DNA from: Streptomyces sp. NBC_01317
GTDB taxonomy: Bacteria > Actinomycetota > Actinomycetes > Streptomycetales > Streptomycetaceae
Assembly: GCF_035961655.1 (NCBI RefSeq)
Contig: NZ_CP108393.1
Location: 1,364,001-1,428,000, forward strand
DNA: 64,000 nt
Reading direction: 5' to 3'
The notes beneath the pieces are model-generated. The model did not search any database. It saw only the letters and a list, made by a program, of their open reading frames with translations, and was not told the DNA's origin. Every line of letters starts with the position of its first letter. Position 1 is the first letter of the stretch. The position numbers were made by a program, and so were the translations under genes. This document shows positions 1 through 8,010 of the stretch, in pieces.

Positions 1-52
1 CGCCGTGGGGTACCGTCACCGGCGCTGTGCGGAGCGTCCAAGGAGCAGGTCA

Positions 53-1876
53 TTGCGCGAATTCACCGTTCCTCCCCTGGCGGCCGCGCCCCACGTAGGT
101 GGGCTCGCGGACGCCGTGTTCGAGCATGCCCGCGACGACCCGCACCGGGTCGCCCTCGGCCGCAAGGACGACGAGGGCCGGTGGGGGGACGTGACCGCCG
201 GCGTCTTCCGTGACGAGGTGCTGGCCCTGGCCAAGGGGCTGCTCGCGCAAGGGGTACGGTTCGGCGACCGGATCGCCCTGATGTGCCGTACGCGCTACGA
301 GTGGACGCTCTTCGACTTCGCCCTCTGGTCCGTCGGCGCCCAGTCCGTACCGATCTACCCGACCTCCTCGGCCGAACAGGTCCACTGGATGCTGCACGAC
401 GCCGAGGTCACGGCCTGCATGGTCGAGCACGAGGACCACGCGATGACGGTCGGTTCCGTGATCGACCAGCTGCCCCGCCTCAAGCGGCTGTGGCAGCTGG
501 ACGCCGGCGCGGTGGACGAACTGTTCGCGGCGGGCGCGCCCATCGACGACGACGTCGTGCACCGCCACCGCAAGGCGGTGACGCCGGACTCCGTCGCCAC
601 GGTCATCTACACCTCGGGCACCACAGGCCGCCCCAAGGGCTGTGTGCTGACCCACGCCCACTTCATGTACGAGACCGACACCGTGATCAGCCGGTGGGAG
701 CCCGTTTTCCACTCCCGGCGCGGCGACGAGGCGTCCACGCTGCTGTTCCTGCCGCTCGCGCACGTCTTCGGGCGGATGGTCGAGATCGCGGCGATCCGGG
801 GCCGCGTGAAGCTCGGCCACCAGCCGGAGCTGCGGGCGAACGCGCTCCTGCCCGATCTCGCCGCGTTCCGCCCGACGTTCGTCCTGGCCGTGCCGTACGT
901 CTTCGAGAAGGTCTACCACGCGGCCCGCCGCAAGGCGGAGTCGGAGGGGAAGGCCGGGCCCTTCGACAAGGCGGTCGAGGTGGCGGTGCGGCACGCGGAG
1001 GCGCGGGAGCACCGGGCGTTCGGGATCGGACCCGGGCCGTCCGCCACGCTGCGCGTCCAGCACCAGTTCTTCGAGAAGGCCGTCTACAGCAAGGTGCGGG
1101 AGGCGATGGGCGGGCGGGTGCGGCACGCCTTCTCCGGCGGCTCGGCGATGGACCGGCGGCTCGGCCTCTTCTTCGAGGGCGCGGGCGTCACGATCTACGA
1201 GGGGTACGGACTCACCGAGTCGTGCGCGGCGGCCACCGTCAACCCGCCGGAACGCACCCGCTTCGGCACGGTCGGGCAGCCGATCCCCGGCACCACCGTC
1301 CACATCGCCGAGGACGGCGAGATATGGCTGCACGGCGGCCTGCTCTTCTCCGGCTACCTCAACGACAGCCGGGCGACGGACGCGGTCCTGCGCGACGGCT
1401 GGCTCGCCACCGGTGACCTGGGGTCGCTGGACGAGGACGGCTACCTCACCATCACCGGCCGGAAGAAGGAGATCCTGGTCACGTCGGGCGGCAAGAGCGT
1501 GTCGCCCGGGGCGCTGGAGGAACGGGTCCGGGCGCATCCGCTGGTCGCGCAGTGCATCGTGGTCGGCAACAACCGCCCGTACATCGCCGCCCTGGTCACC
1601 GTCGACCACGAGGCGGTGGAGCACTGGCTGACCATGCGGGGCAAGCCGCCCCTCAAGGACCGTGAGCTGGTACGCGACCGGGACCTGGAACTGGAGATCC
1701 GGCGGGCGGTGGTGGCCGCCAACACGGCCGTGTCGCAGGCGGAGTCGATCCGTACCTTCCGTATCCTGGCGCATCCGTTCAGCGAGGAGCGGGGGTTGCT
1801 GACCCCGTCGCTCAAGCTCAAGCGGAAGGCGATCGAGACGGCGTACGCGACGGAGGTCGAGGCCCTCTACAAGTAG
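53..1876 (+). CDS. long-chain fatty-acid--CoA ligase (AMP-forming synthetase)
   Basis: ANL-superfamily adenylating enzyme of 607 aa, expected to activate a fatty acid to acyl-AMP and then acyl-CoA in the cytoplasm. Visible motifs are the P-loop-like YTSGTTGRPKG at residues 186-196, the YEGYGLTES motif at 382-390, a GDLG segment before the hinge, and TPSLKLKRK near the C-terminus holding the usual catalytic Lys (about residue 588). Length fits the FadD15-like family. I chose the TTG at 53 because AAGGAG lies at 40-45 with 7 nt spacing. A GTG at 5 is in frame but has no visible ribosome site. The gene stands alone; the next gene follows after about 150 nt with its own promoter-like box. The acyl chain specificity cannot be read from the sequence. 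Confidence 0.93.
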   Translation: MREFTVPPLAAAPHVGGLADAVFEHARDDPHRVALGRKDDEGRWGDVTAGVFRDEVLALAKGLLAQGVRFGDRIALMCRTRYEWTLFDFALWSVGAQSVPIYPTSSAEQVHWMLHDAEVTACMVEHEDHAMTVGSVIDQLPRLKRLWQLDAGAVDELFAAGAPIDDDVVHRHRKAVTPDSVATVIYTSGTTGRPKGCVLTHAHFMYETDTVISRWEPVFHSRRGDEASTLLFLPLAHVFGRMVEIAAIRGRVKLGHQPELRANALLPDLAAFRPTFVLAVPYVFEKVYHAARRKAESEGKAGPFDKAVEVAVRHAEAREHRAFGIGPGPSATLRVQHQFFEKAVYSKVREAMGGRVRHAFSGGSAMDRRLGLFFEGAGVTIYEGYGLTESCAAATVNPPERTRFGTVGQPIPGTTVHIAEDGEIWLHGGLLFSGYLNDSRATDAVLRDGWLATGDLGSLDEDGYLTITGRKKEILVTSGGKSVSPGALEERVRAHPLVAQCIVVGNNRPYIAALVTVDHEAVEHWLTMRGKPPLKDRELVRDRDLELEIRRAVVAANTAVSQAESIRTFRILAHPFSEERGLLTPSLKLKRKAIETAYATEVEALYK

Positions 1877-1886
1877 CCCGCGCGAC

Positions 1887-1916
1887 GGACGCGCACGGAC
1901 GCGCACGGACGCGCGA
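1887..1916. repeat. 10-bp tandem repeat, three copies
   Basis: Three consecutive copies of GGACGCGCAC, the last ending GA, lie just after the acyl-CoA ligase stop. The block is non-coding on both strands as far as I can see. It may be neutral simple-sequence expansion. Confidence 0.7.
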
Positions 1917-2010
1917 CGCGCGGCGCCCGCTGTGGGTGACGTGCCGGGAATCTGTCCGCCCCGGCGATCGTTGAACGACCGAGAACTCGTAGACGACGTA
2001 TCGACAACGT

Positions 2011-2016
2011 TAGGAT
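2011..2016 (+). promoter_or_regulatory. -10 box TAGGAT, probable leaderless promoter
   Basis: TAGGAT ends 9 nt before the GTG at 2026, and no purine-rich ribosome site lies between them. This is the spacing expected when transcription starts at or next to the start codon. No convincing -35 hexamer is visible at 17-18 nt. Confidence 0.5.
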
Positions 2017-2025
2017 CGACCGCTC

Positions 2026-2826
2026 GTGAGCAAGGTCCCCACCGTTACCCTCAACAACGGCATCGAGATGCCCCAGCTCGGCTTCGGCGTCTGGCAGGTG
2101 CCGAACGACGAGACCGCGCAGGCCGTCGGCACCGCGCTGGAGGCCGGCTACCGCAGCATCGACACCGCGGCCATCTACCGCAACGAAGAGGGCACGGGGC
2201 AGGCCGTCGCCGCCTCCGGCATCCCCCGCGACGAGCTGTTCATCACCACGAAGCTGTGGAACGCGGACCAGGGGTACGACTCGACCCTGCGCGCCTTCGA
2301 CACGTCGCTGGCCAAGCTCGGCCTCGACCATGTCGACCTGTACCTGATCCACTGGCCCCAGCCGGAGAAGGCCCTGTACGTGGACACGTACAACGCCTTC
2401 GAGAAGATCCTCGCCGACGGCCGCGCCCGGTCCATCGGTGTCTCGAACTTCCTGCCCGAGCACCTGGAGCGGCTGGCCGCCGAGACCTCGGTGGTCCCGG
2501 CCGTCAACCAGATCGAGCTGCACCCCCGGCTCCAGCGGGCCGAGTCCCGCGCCTACCACGCGGAGCACGGCATCGCCACGGAGGCCTGGTCGCCGCTCGC
2601 CCAGGGCAAGAACCTGCTGGACGTCCCGACGGTGGTGGCCGTCGCGCGCAAGCACGGCAAAACCCCGGCGCAGGTCGTGCTGCGCTGGCACCTCCAGCTA
2701 GGCAACGTGGTGATCCCCAAGTCCGTGACCCCGTCCCGGATCCAGGAGAACTTCGACACCGTCTCGGCCGACTTCGAGCTGGACGCGGACGACCTGGCGG
2801 CGTTCGCCGCGCTCGACGAGGGCTGA
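2026..2826 (+). CDS. aldo/keto reductase, 2,5-diketo-D-gluconate reductase type
   Basis: NADPH-dependent (beta/alpha)8 aldo/keto reductase of 266 aa, the usual length for the short AKR5-type bacterial enzymes. The catalytic tetrad is complete: Asp46 and Tyr51 in DTAAIYRNE, Lys76 in TTKLWN, and His109 in LIHWP. IPKSVTPSRIQEN near the C-terminus is the usual 2'-phosphate-binding segment. The GTG start matches the family N-terminus (SKVPTVTLNNG) and the likely leaderless promoter just upstream. The family reduces small aldehydes and keto-sugars; the true substrate is unknown. It converges on the downstream methyltransferase gene, with a strong hairpin between them. Confidence 0.95.
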   Translation: MSKVPTVTLNNGIEMPQLGFGVWQVPNDETAQAVGTALEAGYRSIDTAAIYRNEEGTGQAVAASGIPRDELFITTKLWNADQGYDSTLRAFDTSLAKLGLDHVDLYLIHWPQPEKALYVDTYNAFEKILADGRARSIGVSNFLPEHLERLAAETSVVPAVNQIELHPRLQRAESRAYHAEHGIATEAWSPLAQGKNLLDVPTVVAVARKHGKTPAQVVLRWHLQLGNVVIPKSVTPSRIQENFDTVSADFELDADDLAAFAALDEG

Positions 2827-2852
2827 CCGCCTGTACGTACACGCGGCACCGG

Positions 2853-2891
2853 CACAGGCGCGGCGTCCCGGTCGGGGGCGCCGCGCCTGTG
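2853..2891. terminator. bidirectional hairpin terminator
   Basis: A perfect 13-bp stem (CACAGGCGCGGCG paired with CGCCGCGCCTGTG) encloses a 13-nt loop. It sits between the convergent aldo/keto reductase and methyltransferase genes. No U-tract follows, as is common in Streptomyces. Confidence 0.75.
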
Positions 2892-2892
2892 T

Positions 2893-2953
2893 GTGAGCCG
2901 CGCTTCTGCGGGCCGTGAGCCGCGCTTTTGTCCGGGCCGCGCTTCTGTACGGG
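2893..2953. repeat. degenerate 22-24 bp direct repeat
   Basis: GTGAGCCGCGCTTCTG at 2893 recurs as GTGAGCCGCGCTTTTG at 2915, and a shorter third copy starts with GCGCTTCTG at 2939. The repeats fill the space between the hairpin and the methyltransferase stop codon. Confidence 0.65.
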
Positions 2954-2954
2954 T

Positions 2955-3920
2955 TCAGACCTTGCGCGCGGTGTGCACTGTACGGGCCTCCAGCAGGAAG
3001 ACGTCCGGGCGCTTGAGCAGGCCCCGCGGGTCCTCCGGGTCCAGCAGCCGGTCCAGGACCTCCCGGTCGTCCGCCGACCCCTCCGCCAGGTTCTTGTCCC
3101 GCAATCGCGTGAAGGTCCGGACGAGTTGCTCCCGTACGAGCAGGGGCGCCGGGGCCGGGATGTCGAGCAGGAAGGAGCGGGTGCCGCTCGGTTCGAGACC
3201 TGCGGCGGTCAGCAGGGCCGGCCAGTCCTCCGTCTCCCGTACGGCGCCGGGCAGTTCGGACCGCATCGCGCCGAACCACTCCGCCAGGCGCGCCTCGAAG
3301 CGCACTTCGAGCCCGGGCCGGCCCATGCCCGTACCGAGGTCCCGGGGAAGGTGGCGGGCGCTCAGGCCGCCCTCCAGGAGGGCGAGCACCCCGCCGGGGC
3401 GCAGCCGCCGGGCGAATCCTTCGAGCGCGGCGAGCTGGTCCCCGAGGTGGTGCAGTGAGTTGCCGGCCCAGATGACGTCGGCCTCTCCCAAGGTGTCGAC
3501 GGCGTCGGGGAGTTCGGCGAGGCGCGTGCTCACTCTGCCTTTCAGGCCGAGGAGTTCGGCGCGGGCGGCGGTACGTTCCAGCAGTTCGGGGGTGGAGTCC
3601 ACGGCGACCACCTCGGCGGCGGGGAAGACGTCCGCCAGGAGCGCGGAGACCACGCCGGGGCCGCTGCCGATGTCCAGGACCCGGCGGGCGCCGGGTGCCG
3701 GGAGGAGGCCGGAGATCCACTCGGCGGCCTGCCGGTACAGGGGACCGCGGATCTCGGCCTCCTGTTCGAGCTGGGTGCTGAGGACGCCCCAGTCGAAGTC
3801 GAAGGAGTCGTTGCCGTGGGTGTGCCCCTGGGAATGGCCGTGCGTGTGGCCGTTGCCGGTGGTGGGGGCGGTGGCGGTGGGAGTCGCCGCCGCCGCGTGG
3901 GCGTCGTCGTGAGGGCTCAT
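2955..3920 (-). CDS. class I SAM-dependent methyltransferase with His-rich N-terminus
   Basis: 321-aa protein with a Rossmann methyltransferase domain in its middle: motif I VLDIGSGPG near residue 100, acidic motif II VAVDSTPE, and a later WAGNSLHHLG segment. The first 40 residues are unusual, with an Ala/Thr/Pro stretch followed by HTHGHSQGHTHGN, which looks like a metal-binding His tract. I took the ATG at 3920 because it follows the stop of the upstream AraC gene by 32 nt; extending further would run through that gene. The ribosome site is weak. The gene is probably cotranscribed with the AraC-type regulator. Substrate unknown. Confidence 0.85.
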   Translation of the reverse strand: MSPHDDAHAAAATPTATAPTTGNGHTHGHSQGHTHGNDSFDFDWGVLSTQLEQEAEIRGPLYRQAAEWISGLLPAPGARRVLDIGSGPGVVSALLADVFPAAEVVAVDSTPELLERTAARAELLGLKGRVSTRLAELPDAVDTLGEADVIWAGNSLHHLGDQLAALEGFARRLRPGGVLALLEGGLSARHLPRDLGTGMGRPGLEVRFEARLAEWFGAMRSELPGAVRETEDWPALLTAAGLEPSGTRSFLLDIPAPAPLLVREQLVRTFTRLRDKNLAEGSADDREVLDRLLDPEDPRGLLKRPDVFLLEARTVHTARKV

Positions 3921-3952
3921 GGCCCCAGGCTGCACTCCCGGTGCCGCTATGG

Positions 3953-4936
3953 CTAACTGTGTTGCGGTTCCGGCAAAGAATCCGGTGCCGGGGGCTGCGC
4001 CGCCGCGCCCGCCCGGTACTCCTGCGGGCTGACGCCCCGTACCCGCTTGAAAGCCGTGCTCAGCGCGAACGAGCCGCTGTAGCCGACCTTCCGCGCCACC
4101 GCCTCGACCGTCACGTCCGACCCGCGCAGCAGATCCGCCGCGAGCGCCAGGCGCCAGCCGGTCAGGTACGCCATCGGTGGCTCCCCCACCAGGTCGGTGA
4201 AGCGGCGGGCGAGCCCGGCCCGCGAGACACCGCACGCGGTGGCGAGCGAGGCGACCGTCCAGGGCTGGGCCGGATCGCTCTGGAGCAGCCGCAGGGCGTT
4301 GCCGACCGACGGATCGGCCATGGCGCGGTACCAGCCGGGCGCCTCCGCGCCGGGGCGGGAGAACCATGCCCGGAGCACGGCGATCAGCATCAGGTCGAGC
4401 ACCCGATCGAGAACGACGCTCTGCCCCGGTTCGTCCCGGGAGATCTCGTCGTCGAGGACCGGCATCAACGGCCCGTTCCACGCGTCGGCGGGCAGGTGGA
4501 TCAGGGCGGGCAGGGCGTCCAGCAACCGGCGGCTGACCTCGCCGTCCATCTGGTACGTGCCGATGAGCATCGTCGTCGCCCCGTCGGGGGCGTTGCCCCA
4601 GGTCCGTACGCCCAGCCGCATCGACTGCGCGAGCGGCTCGCCCTCCAGGGTGTGGCAGACCCCGCCGGGGCCGATGAGCGCGCGGGGGGCGGTCGCCGGG
4701 TCGCCGGCGGCAGTGTACGGGTCGGGGCCGCGCGCGATCGCCACGTCACCGGGGCGCAGGTGGATCGCCTCGCCCCCGTCGCCGGGAACGATCCAGGCCT
4801 CGCCGCGCGTGACGCACATCAGGCAGAGGGGGGCGCGGTCCTCGATCCGGACGGACCACGGCGGTTCCATCACCATGCGGAGCAGAAAGGCCCCCCTGGC
4901 GCGCGGTCCGTCGAGGAGTCCGGCGAGTACGTCCAT
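3953..4936 (-). CDS. AraC-family transcriptional regulator with N-terminal cupin domain
   Basis: 327-aa regulator. The N-terminal half resembles the cupin_6 effector domain (LRPGDVAI around residue 60). The C-terminal third carries two helix-turn-helix units: VASLATACGVSRAGLARRF and VEAVARKVGYSGSFALSTAFKR, followed by the SPQEYR signature. Such proteins commonly control a neighbouring operon. The gene directly downstream is the His-rich methyltransferase, 32 nt away on the same strand, so that gene is the first candidate target. The pterin dehydratase gene lies 46 nt upstream in the same direction and could share the transcript. Confidence 0.93.
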   Translation of the reverse strand: MDVLAGLLDGPRARGAFLLRMVMEPPWSVRIEDRAPLCLMCVTRGEAWIVPGDGGEAIHLRPGDVAIARGPDPYTAAGDPATAPRALIGPGGVCHTLEGEPLAQSMRLGVRTWGNAPDGATTMLIGTYQMDGEVSRRLLDALPALIHLPADAWNGPLMPVLDDEISRDEPGQSVVLDRVLDLMLIAVLRAWFSRPGAEAPGWYRAMADPSVGNALRLLQSDPAQPWTVASLATACGVSRAGLARRFTDLVGEPPMAYLTGWRLALAADLLRGSDVTVEAVARKVGYSGSFALSTAFKRVRGVSPQEYRAGAAAQPPAPDSLPEPQHS

Positions 4937-4982
4937 GTCACCAGCGTAAATGCACGGGCGACAGTGCCGGTTGCGGCACCGG

Positions 4983-5288
4983 TCAGTTCGCGCCGTGAGC
5001 AGGTGCGATGTCCTCGACGCGGCGCGCGAGGGCCAGGTCGAGGCCGGTGACGGCGTCGCCCGCGTCGTGCGTGTTCACCGTGAGGGAGAGCGTGTCGTAG
5101 CCCAGGGTCAGGTCGGAGTGGTGGTTCAACTCGTCCTGGATCGCGGCCACGTGCGCGACCATGGCGGCGGCGGCCCGGTGCGAGCCGAGGCGGTACGTAC
5201 GAGTGATCCGGCCGTTCTCCAGGGACCAGCCGGGCAGTTCCCTCAGCCGGTCCTCGGTCTCCTGCGGCGACAGCGGCTCGGTGGGCAT
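4983..5288 (-). CDS. 4a-hydroxytetrahydrobiopterin dehydratase (PCD/DCoH family)
   Basis: Small 101-aa protein covering the whole family length. The diagnostic core DELNHHSDLTLGYDTL contains the catalytic His pair, and LPGW near residue 20 is also conserved. The enzyme regenerates tetrahydrobiopterin-type cofactor by dehydrating the 4a-carbinolamine, usually for an aromatic amino-acid hydroxylase. No such hydroxylase is in this window, so it may serve a distant gene or another pterin reaction. The ATG start gives the typical MPxxxLSxxEx N-terminus. Confidence 0.93.
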   Translation of the reverse strand: MPTEPLSPQETEDRLRELPGWSLENGRITRTYRLGSHRAAAAMVAHVAAIQDELNHHSDLTLGYDTLSLTVNTHDAGDAVTGLDLALARRVEDIAPAHGAN

Positions 5289-5426
5289 GACCGGGGCTCC
5301 TTACTGCTCGGGGCGGGACGCTCCTCACCCGGCCGACGATACGTCGTTCCGCCCGGTCCCTCCTGTCGAGGTCGAGCGGGGACACCGCCGCGCCGCCGGG
5401 GCGGGTCCGCTGACAGAGCGGTGCAC

Positions 5427-5432
5427 TACCGT
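5427..5432 (+). promoter_or_regulatory. -10 box TACCGT, probable leaderless promoter
   Basis: TACCGT is separated by 6 nt from the ATG at 5439, and no ribosome site is visible between them. The arrangement matches the leaderless pattern seen at other genes of this window. Confidence 0.4.
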
Positions 5433-5438
5433 CCCCGT

Positions 5439-6275
5439 ATGGCAGTCCCCGGACCCGCACCCGCCCCCGCATCCGCCCCGGCCCCGTCCGTCGGCCCCCT
5501 GTTGCGCGACTGGCGCCGGCGGCGCCGGATCAGTCAGCTCGATCTGGCCCTGCGGGCGGATTCGTCCGCCCGGCACATCAGCTTCGTCGAGACGGGCCGC
5601 TCACGCCCCAGCGAGGAGATGGTGCTGCGGCTGGCCGAGCACCTCGATGTGCCGGTCAGGGAGCGCAACGCCCTGCTGCTGGCGGCCGGTTACGCGCCCC
5701 GGTACACGGAGACGACGCTGGACGACCCGGCCATGGACGTCCTGCGCGAGGGCCTGACCGAGCTGTTGCGGGCGTACGAGCCGTATCCGGCGGTGATCGT
5801 GGACGGGACGTACACGGTGGTGGCCGCCAACCGGGGCATCGCCCTGCTGATGGAGGGCCTGCCCGAGCACCTGCTCGCCCCGCCGCTGAACGTCATGCGG
5901 ATCACTCTCCACCCGGAGGGGCTCGCCCCGCGCATCCTCAACCTGCACGAGTGGCGGGGGCATCTGCTGGACCAGATGGAACGCCAGCTGGCCCTCTCCC
6001 GCTCCCCCGCCCTGCGTGAGCTGTACGACGAGGTGGCGGCGTACCCCATACGCCCGGCCGGGATCCGGACGCCGACGCACGGGGCACAGGGACCCGTACT
6101 CCCGGGCTTCGCGCTGCCGCTGCGCATCGGGCACGACGGCCATGAGCTGTCCTTCCTCTCGACCATCGCCACGTTCAACACGCCGATGGACGTCACCGTC
6201 GCCGAACTGGCCATGGAAACCTTCCTCCCGGCCGACCCGGCGACGGCCAAGTACCTGGCGTCGGTGACCACGTAG
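5439..6275 (+). CDS. XRE-family HTH regulator, MmyB type
   Basis: 278-aa regulator. After a Pro/Ala-rich start, an XRE helix-turn-helix spans roughly residues 18-80 (LLRDWRRRRRISQLDLAL, then the family signature HISFVETGRSRPS). Residues about 105-270 form the MmyB-like ligand-binding domain (PAVIVDGTYTVVAANRG, LHPEGLAPRILN, TFNTPMDVTVAELAMETFLPAD). The ATG at 5439 is preferred because upstream codons are shadows of the divergent pterin dehydratase region. MmyB-type proteins often control an adjacent reductase gene, but none is adjacent here, so its target is unclear. Confidence 0.92.
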   Translation: MAVPGPAPAPASAPAPSVGPLLRDWRRRRRISQLDLALRADSSARHISFVETGRSRPSEEMVLRLAEHLDVPVRERNALLLAAGYAPRYTETTLDDPAMDVLREGLTELLRAYEPYPAVIVDGTYTVVAANRGIALLMEGLPEHLLAPPLNVMRITLHPEGLAPRILNLHEWRGHLLDQMERQLALSRSPALRELYDEVAAYPIRPAGIRTPTHGAQGPVLPGFALPLRIGHDGHELSFLSTIATFNTPMDVTVAELAMETFLPADPATAKYLASVTT

Positions 6276-6285
6276 TCGGCGGCGG

Positions 6286-6762
6286 TCATTCCATGGCGGG
6301 TGGTGGGGGCGGGGCGGGCGCGCGTACCTTGCGCCGGGGCCGGGTCGCCCGGGCCACGCAGGCCGTGGCCAGGGCGGTCAGGAGCAGGGCCAGGGCCCAG
6401 TTGACGGGGTAGTCGAGCGGCAGCACGGTGGGGTTGTTCGGCTTTCCGGGGCGGAGCATCAGCGGCAGCGCGAGCAACGTCAGGCAACCGGCCGTCAGCA
6501 GGCCGCCGCGCAGGGCCGTACGGGATCGGGAGCGTCCGACGAACAGCCCGGCCCCGAGGACCAGCGGCACGAGCAGCCCGTCGTGCAGGGCGACCGCGCC
6601 CGCGAGCCACAGCGCCACGTTCAGGGGGTCGCCGGGGCGGGTGAGGGTGAGGAGTTCGTACGCGCCGAAGCCGAGGGCCGCCACGCCGAGGGAGCCGACG
6701 GCGATGCGGGCGATGGTGGCGGTGGGCGAGGCGGGGGTGGTCGGAGTGTCGTTCCGGGGCAT
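6286..6762 (-). CDS. small integral membrane protein, partner of Mo oxidoreductase
   Basis: 158-aa hydrophobic protein with about four predicted membrane spans and a basic C-terminal tail ending in a Pro run. It has no recognised domain. The segment LAGAVALHDGLLVPLVL resembles VGAAVLHDLVLAPLYAL in the membrane protein encoded at 10865-11407, so the two are probably paralogues. Its ATG shares one base with the stop of the upstream oxidoreductase gene (TGATG), which implies translational coupling and a shared function, perhaps as membrane partner or electron-transfer subunit. That role is inferred from context only. Confidence 0.8.
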   Translation of the reverse strand: MPRNDTPTTPASPTATIARIAVGSLGVAALGFGAYELLTLTRPGDPLNVALWLAGAVALHDGLLVPLVLGAGLFVGRSRSRTALRGGLLTAGCLTLLALPLMLRPGKPNNPTVLPLDYPVNWALALLLTALATACVARATRPRRKVRAPAPPPPPAME

Positions 6763-7919
6763 CAGAGCACCTCCAGTCGTGTGACCCACTTCGTCTGGAG
6801 CACCCCGGGCCGGTTCGGCGCGATGATCCGGGCCGGATAGCCGTGGTCGGGCGCCAGGATCTCGCCGTTGAGGCGCAGCGCCAGCAGGGTGAGCCCGTCG
6901 CGGGTGTACGCGCTGTCCATCGCGGTCACGCCGTATCCGCCGTGGCGCTGCATCGAGACGATCCGCAGCGACGCGCCGTCCGGCAGTCCCGCGCGGGCCA
7001 GCAGGTCCTTGATCCGGACGCCTTCCCAGTGGGCCGACTTGGACCAGCCCTCGACGCAGGCCAGGGGCAGTTCGACGCGGGTCTGCGGCATCGCGCGGAG
7101 TTCGGCGAGGGTGAGTTCGTACGGCTTCGGTCCGCCGACCCGCAGCCGCCACCCGCGCAGGTCGTCGGGGGTGATGCCGGCGGCCTTGGCCGTGCGGTTG
7201 ACCGGCAGGCCCTGCGGACCGACGCGCGGGTCCCGTGGGGCGAGGAGCACCAGCTTCCGCAGCGGGGTGACGGACTGTCCGGCGGAGACGAGCGTGACCG
7301 CGCCGACCGACGCGGCGAGGCCGAGCAGCAGCGAGCGCCGCTCGGCGCCGGCCGTGGCCACTTCGCCCGCCGCCTCCCGCGCGTCGAGACGCGTCGTCGC
7401 CCGTGAGGTACGGCGCCAGTGCGCGGCGATCACGGGGGCCTTCACGGCGAGGTGGACGAGCAGCGCGCCGATGATGACAAAGGCCAGCGCCCAGTGGACA
7501 GCCCGGAAGGGAAAGGGCCAGGGATACCACTGAATGGTGTTGAGGAGTCCCATGAACAGTTCGAGCAGGGTGGCGGCGACCAGAACGGCGATGGAGATCC
7601 GTTCCCCCGCGTGCGCGACGGAACGGATCGGAGGCCACTCGAAAAGCCTCGGACAGACCGTCCAGAGTTTCACCAGAAGCAGGGGAATCGCGGCGATCCC
7701 GCTGATGACATGGAGGCTCTGGGTGACGCGGTAGCCGGAGACAGGCCTGGTGGGGAGGTGCCCGGCCGCCCAACCAGGTGGTTCCTGGAGGTAATGGCTG
7801 GTGACACCCGTGACAAAGCAGACCAGAATCGCGAGTCCGAGCCATCGGCCCACCGCCGTCGCCGTGCGCGGGTCGTGCAATCGGCCTCTGAATCGGGGGA
7901 GGAAAGGCGGGGTACGCAT
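6762..7919 (-). CDS. membrane-anchored molybdopterin-dependent oxidoreductase
   Basis: 385-aa fusion. Residues about 20-215 are a four- to five-helix cytochrome b-like membrane domain with several His candidates for heme (QSLHVISG, AVHWALAF, LLVHLAV). A further hydrophobic segment (LLLGLAASVGAVTLVSAG) precedes a C-terminal sulfite-oxidase-fold domain. Cys288 in LACVEGWSK is the expected molybdenum ligand, and DHGYPARIIAPNRPG is a typical cofactor-pocket motif. I chose the ATG at 7919, which has GGAA upstream. The layout resembles a fusion of an MsrQ-like membrane unit to an MsrP-like catalytic unit, but the substrate is not determined. A paralogue is encoded at 9606-10877. Confidence 0.88.
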   Translation of the reverse strand: MRTPPFLPRFRGRLHDPRTATAVGRWLGLAILVCFVTGVTSHYLQEPPGWAAGHLPTRPVSGYRVTQSLHVISGIAAIPLLLVKLWTVCPRLFEWPPIRSVAHAGERISIAVLVAATLLELFMGLLNTIQWYPWPFPFRAVHWALAFVIIGALLVHLAVKAPVIAAHWRRTSRATTRLDAREAAGEVATAGAERRSLLLGLAASVGAVTLVSAGQSVTPLRKLVLLAPRDPRVGPQGLPVNRTAKAAGITPDDLRGWRLRVGGPKPYELTLAELRAMPQTRVELPLACVEGWSKSAHWEGVRIKDLLARAGLPDGASLRIVSMQRHGGYGVTAMDSAYTRDGLTLLALRLNGEILAPDHGYPARIIAPNRPGVLQTKWVTRLEVL

Positions 7920-8010
7920 ATCCGTATTCCACGCCGTTTCCGGTGCGGGGTGAAGGGGATCGAGGATTACGGAAAACTGACATCCGCATTCTCCACGCCC
8001 GCGCATTCGC

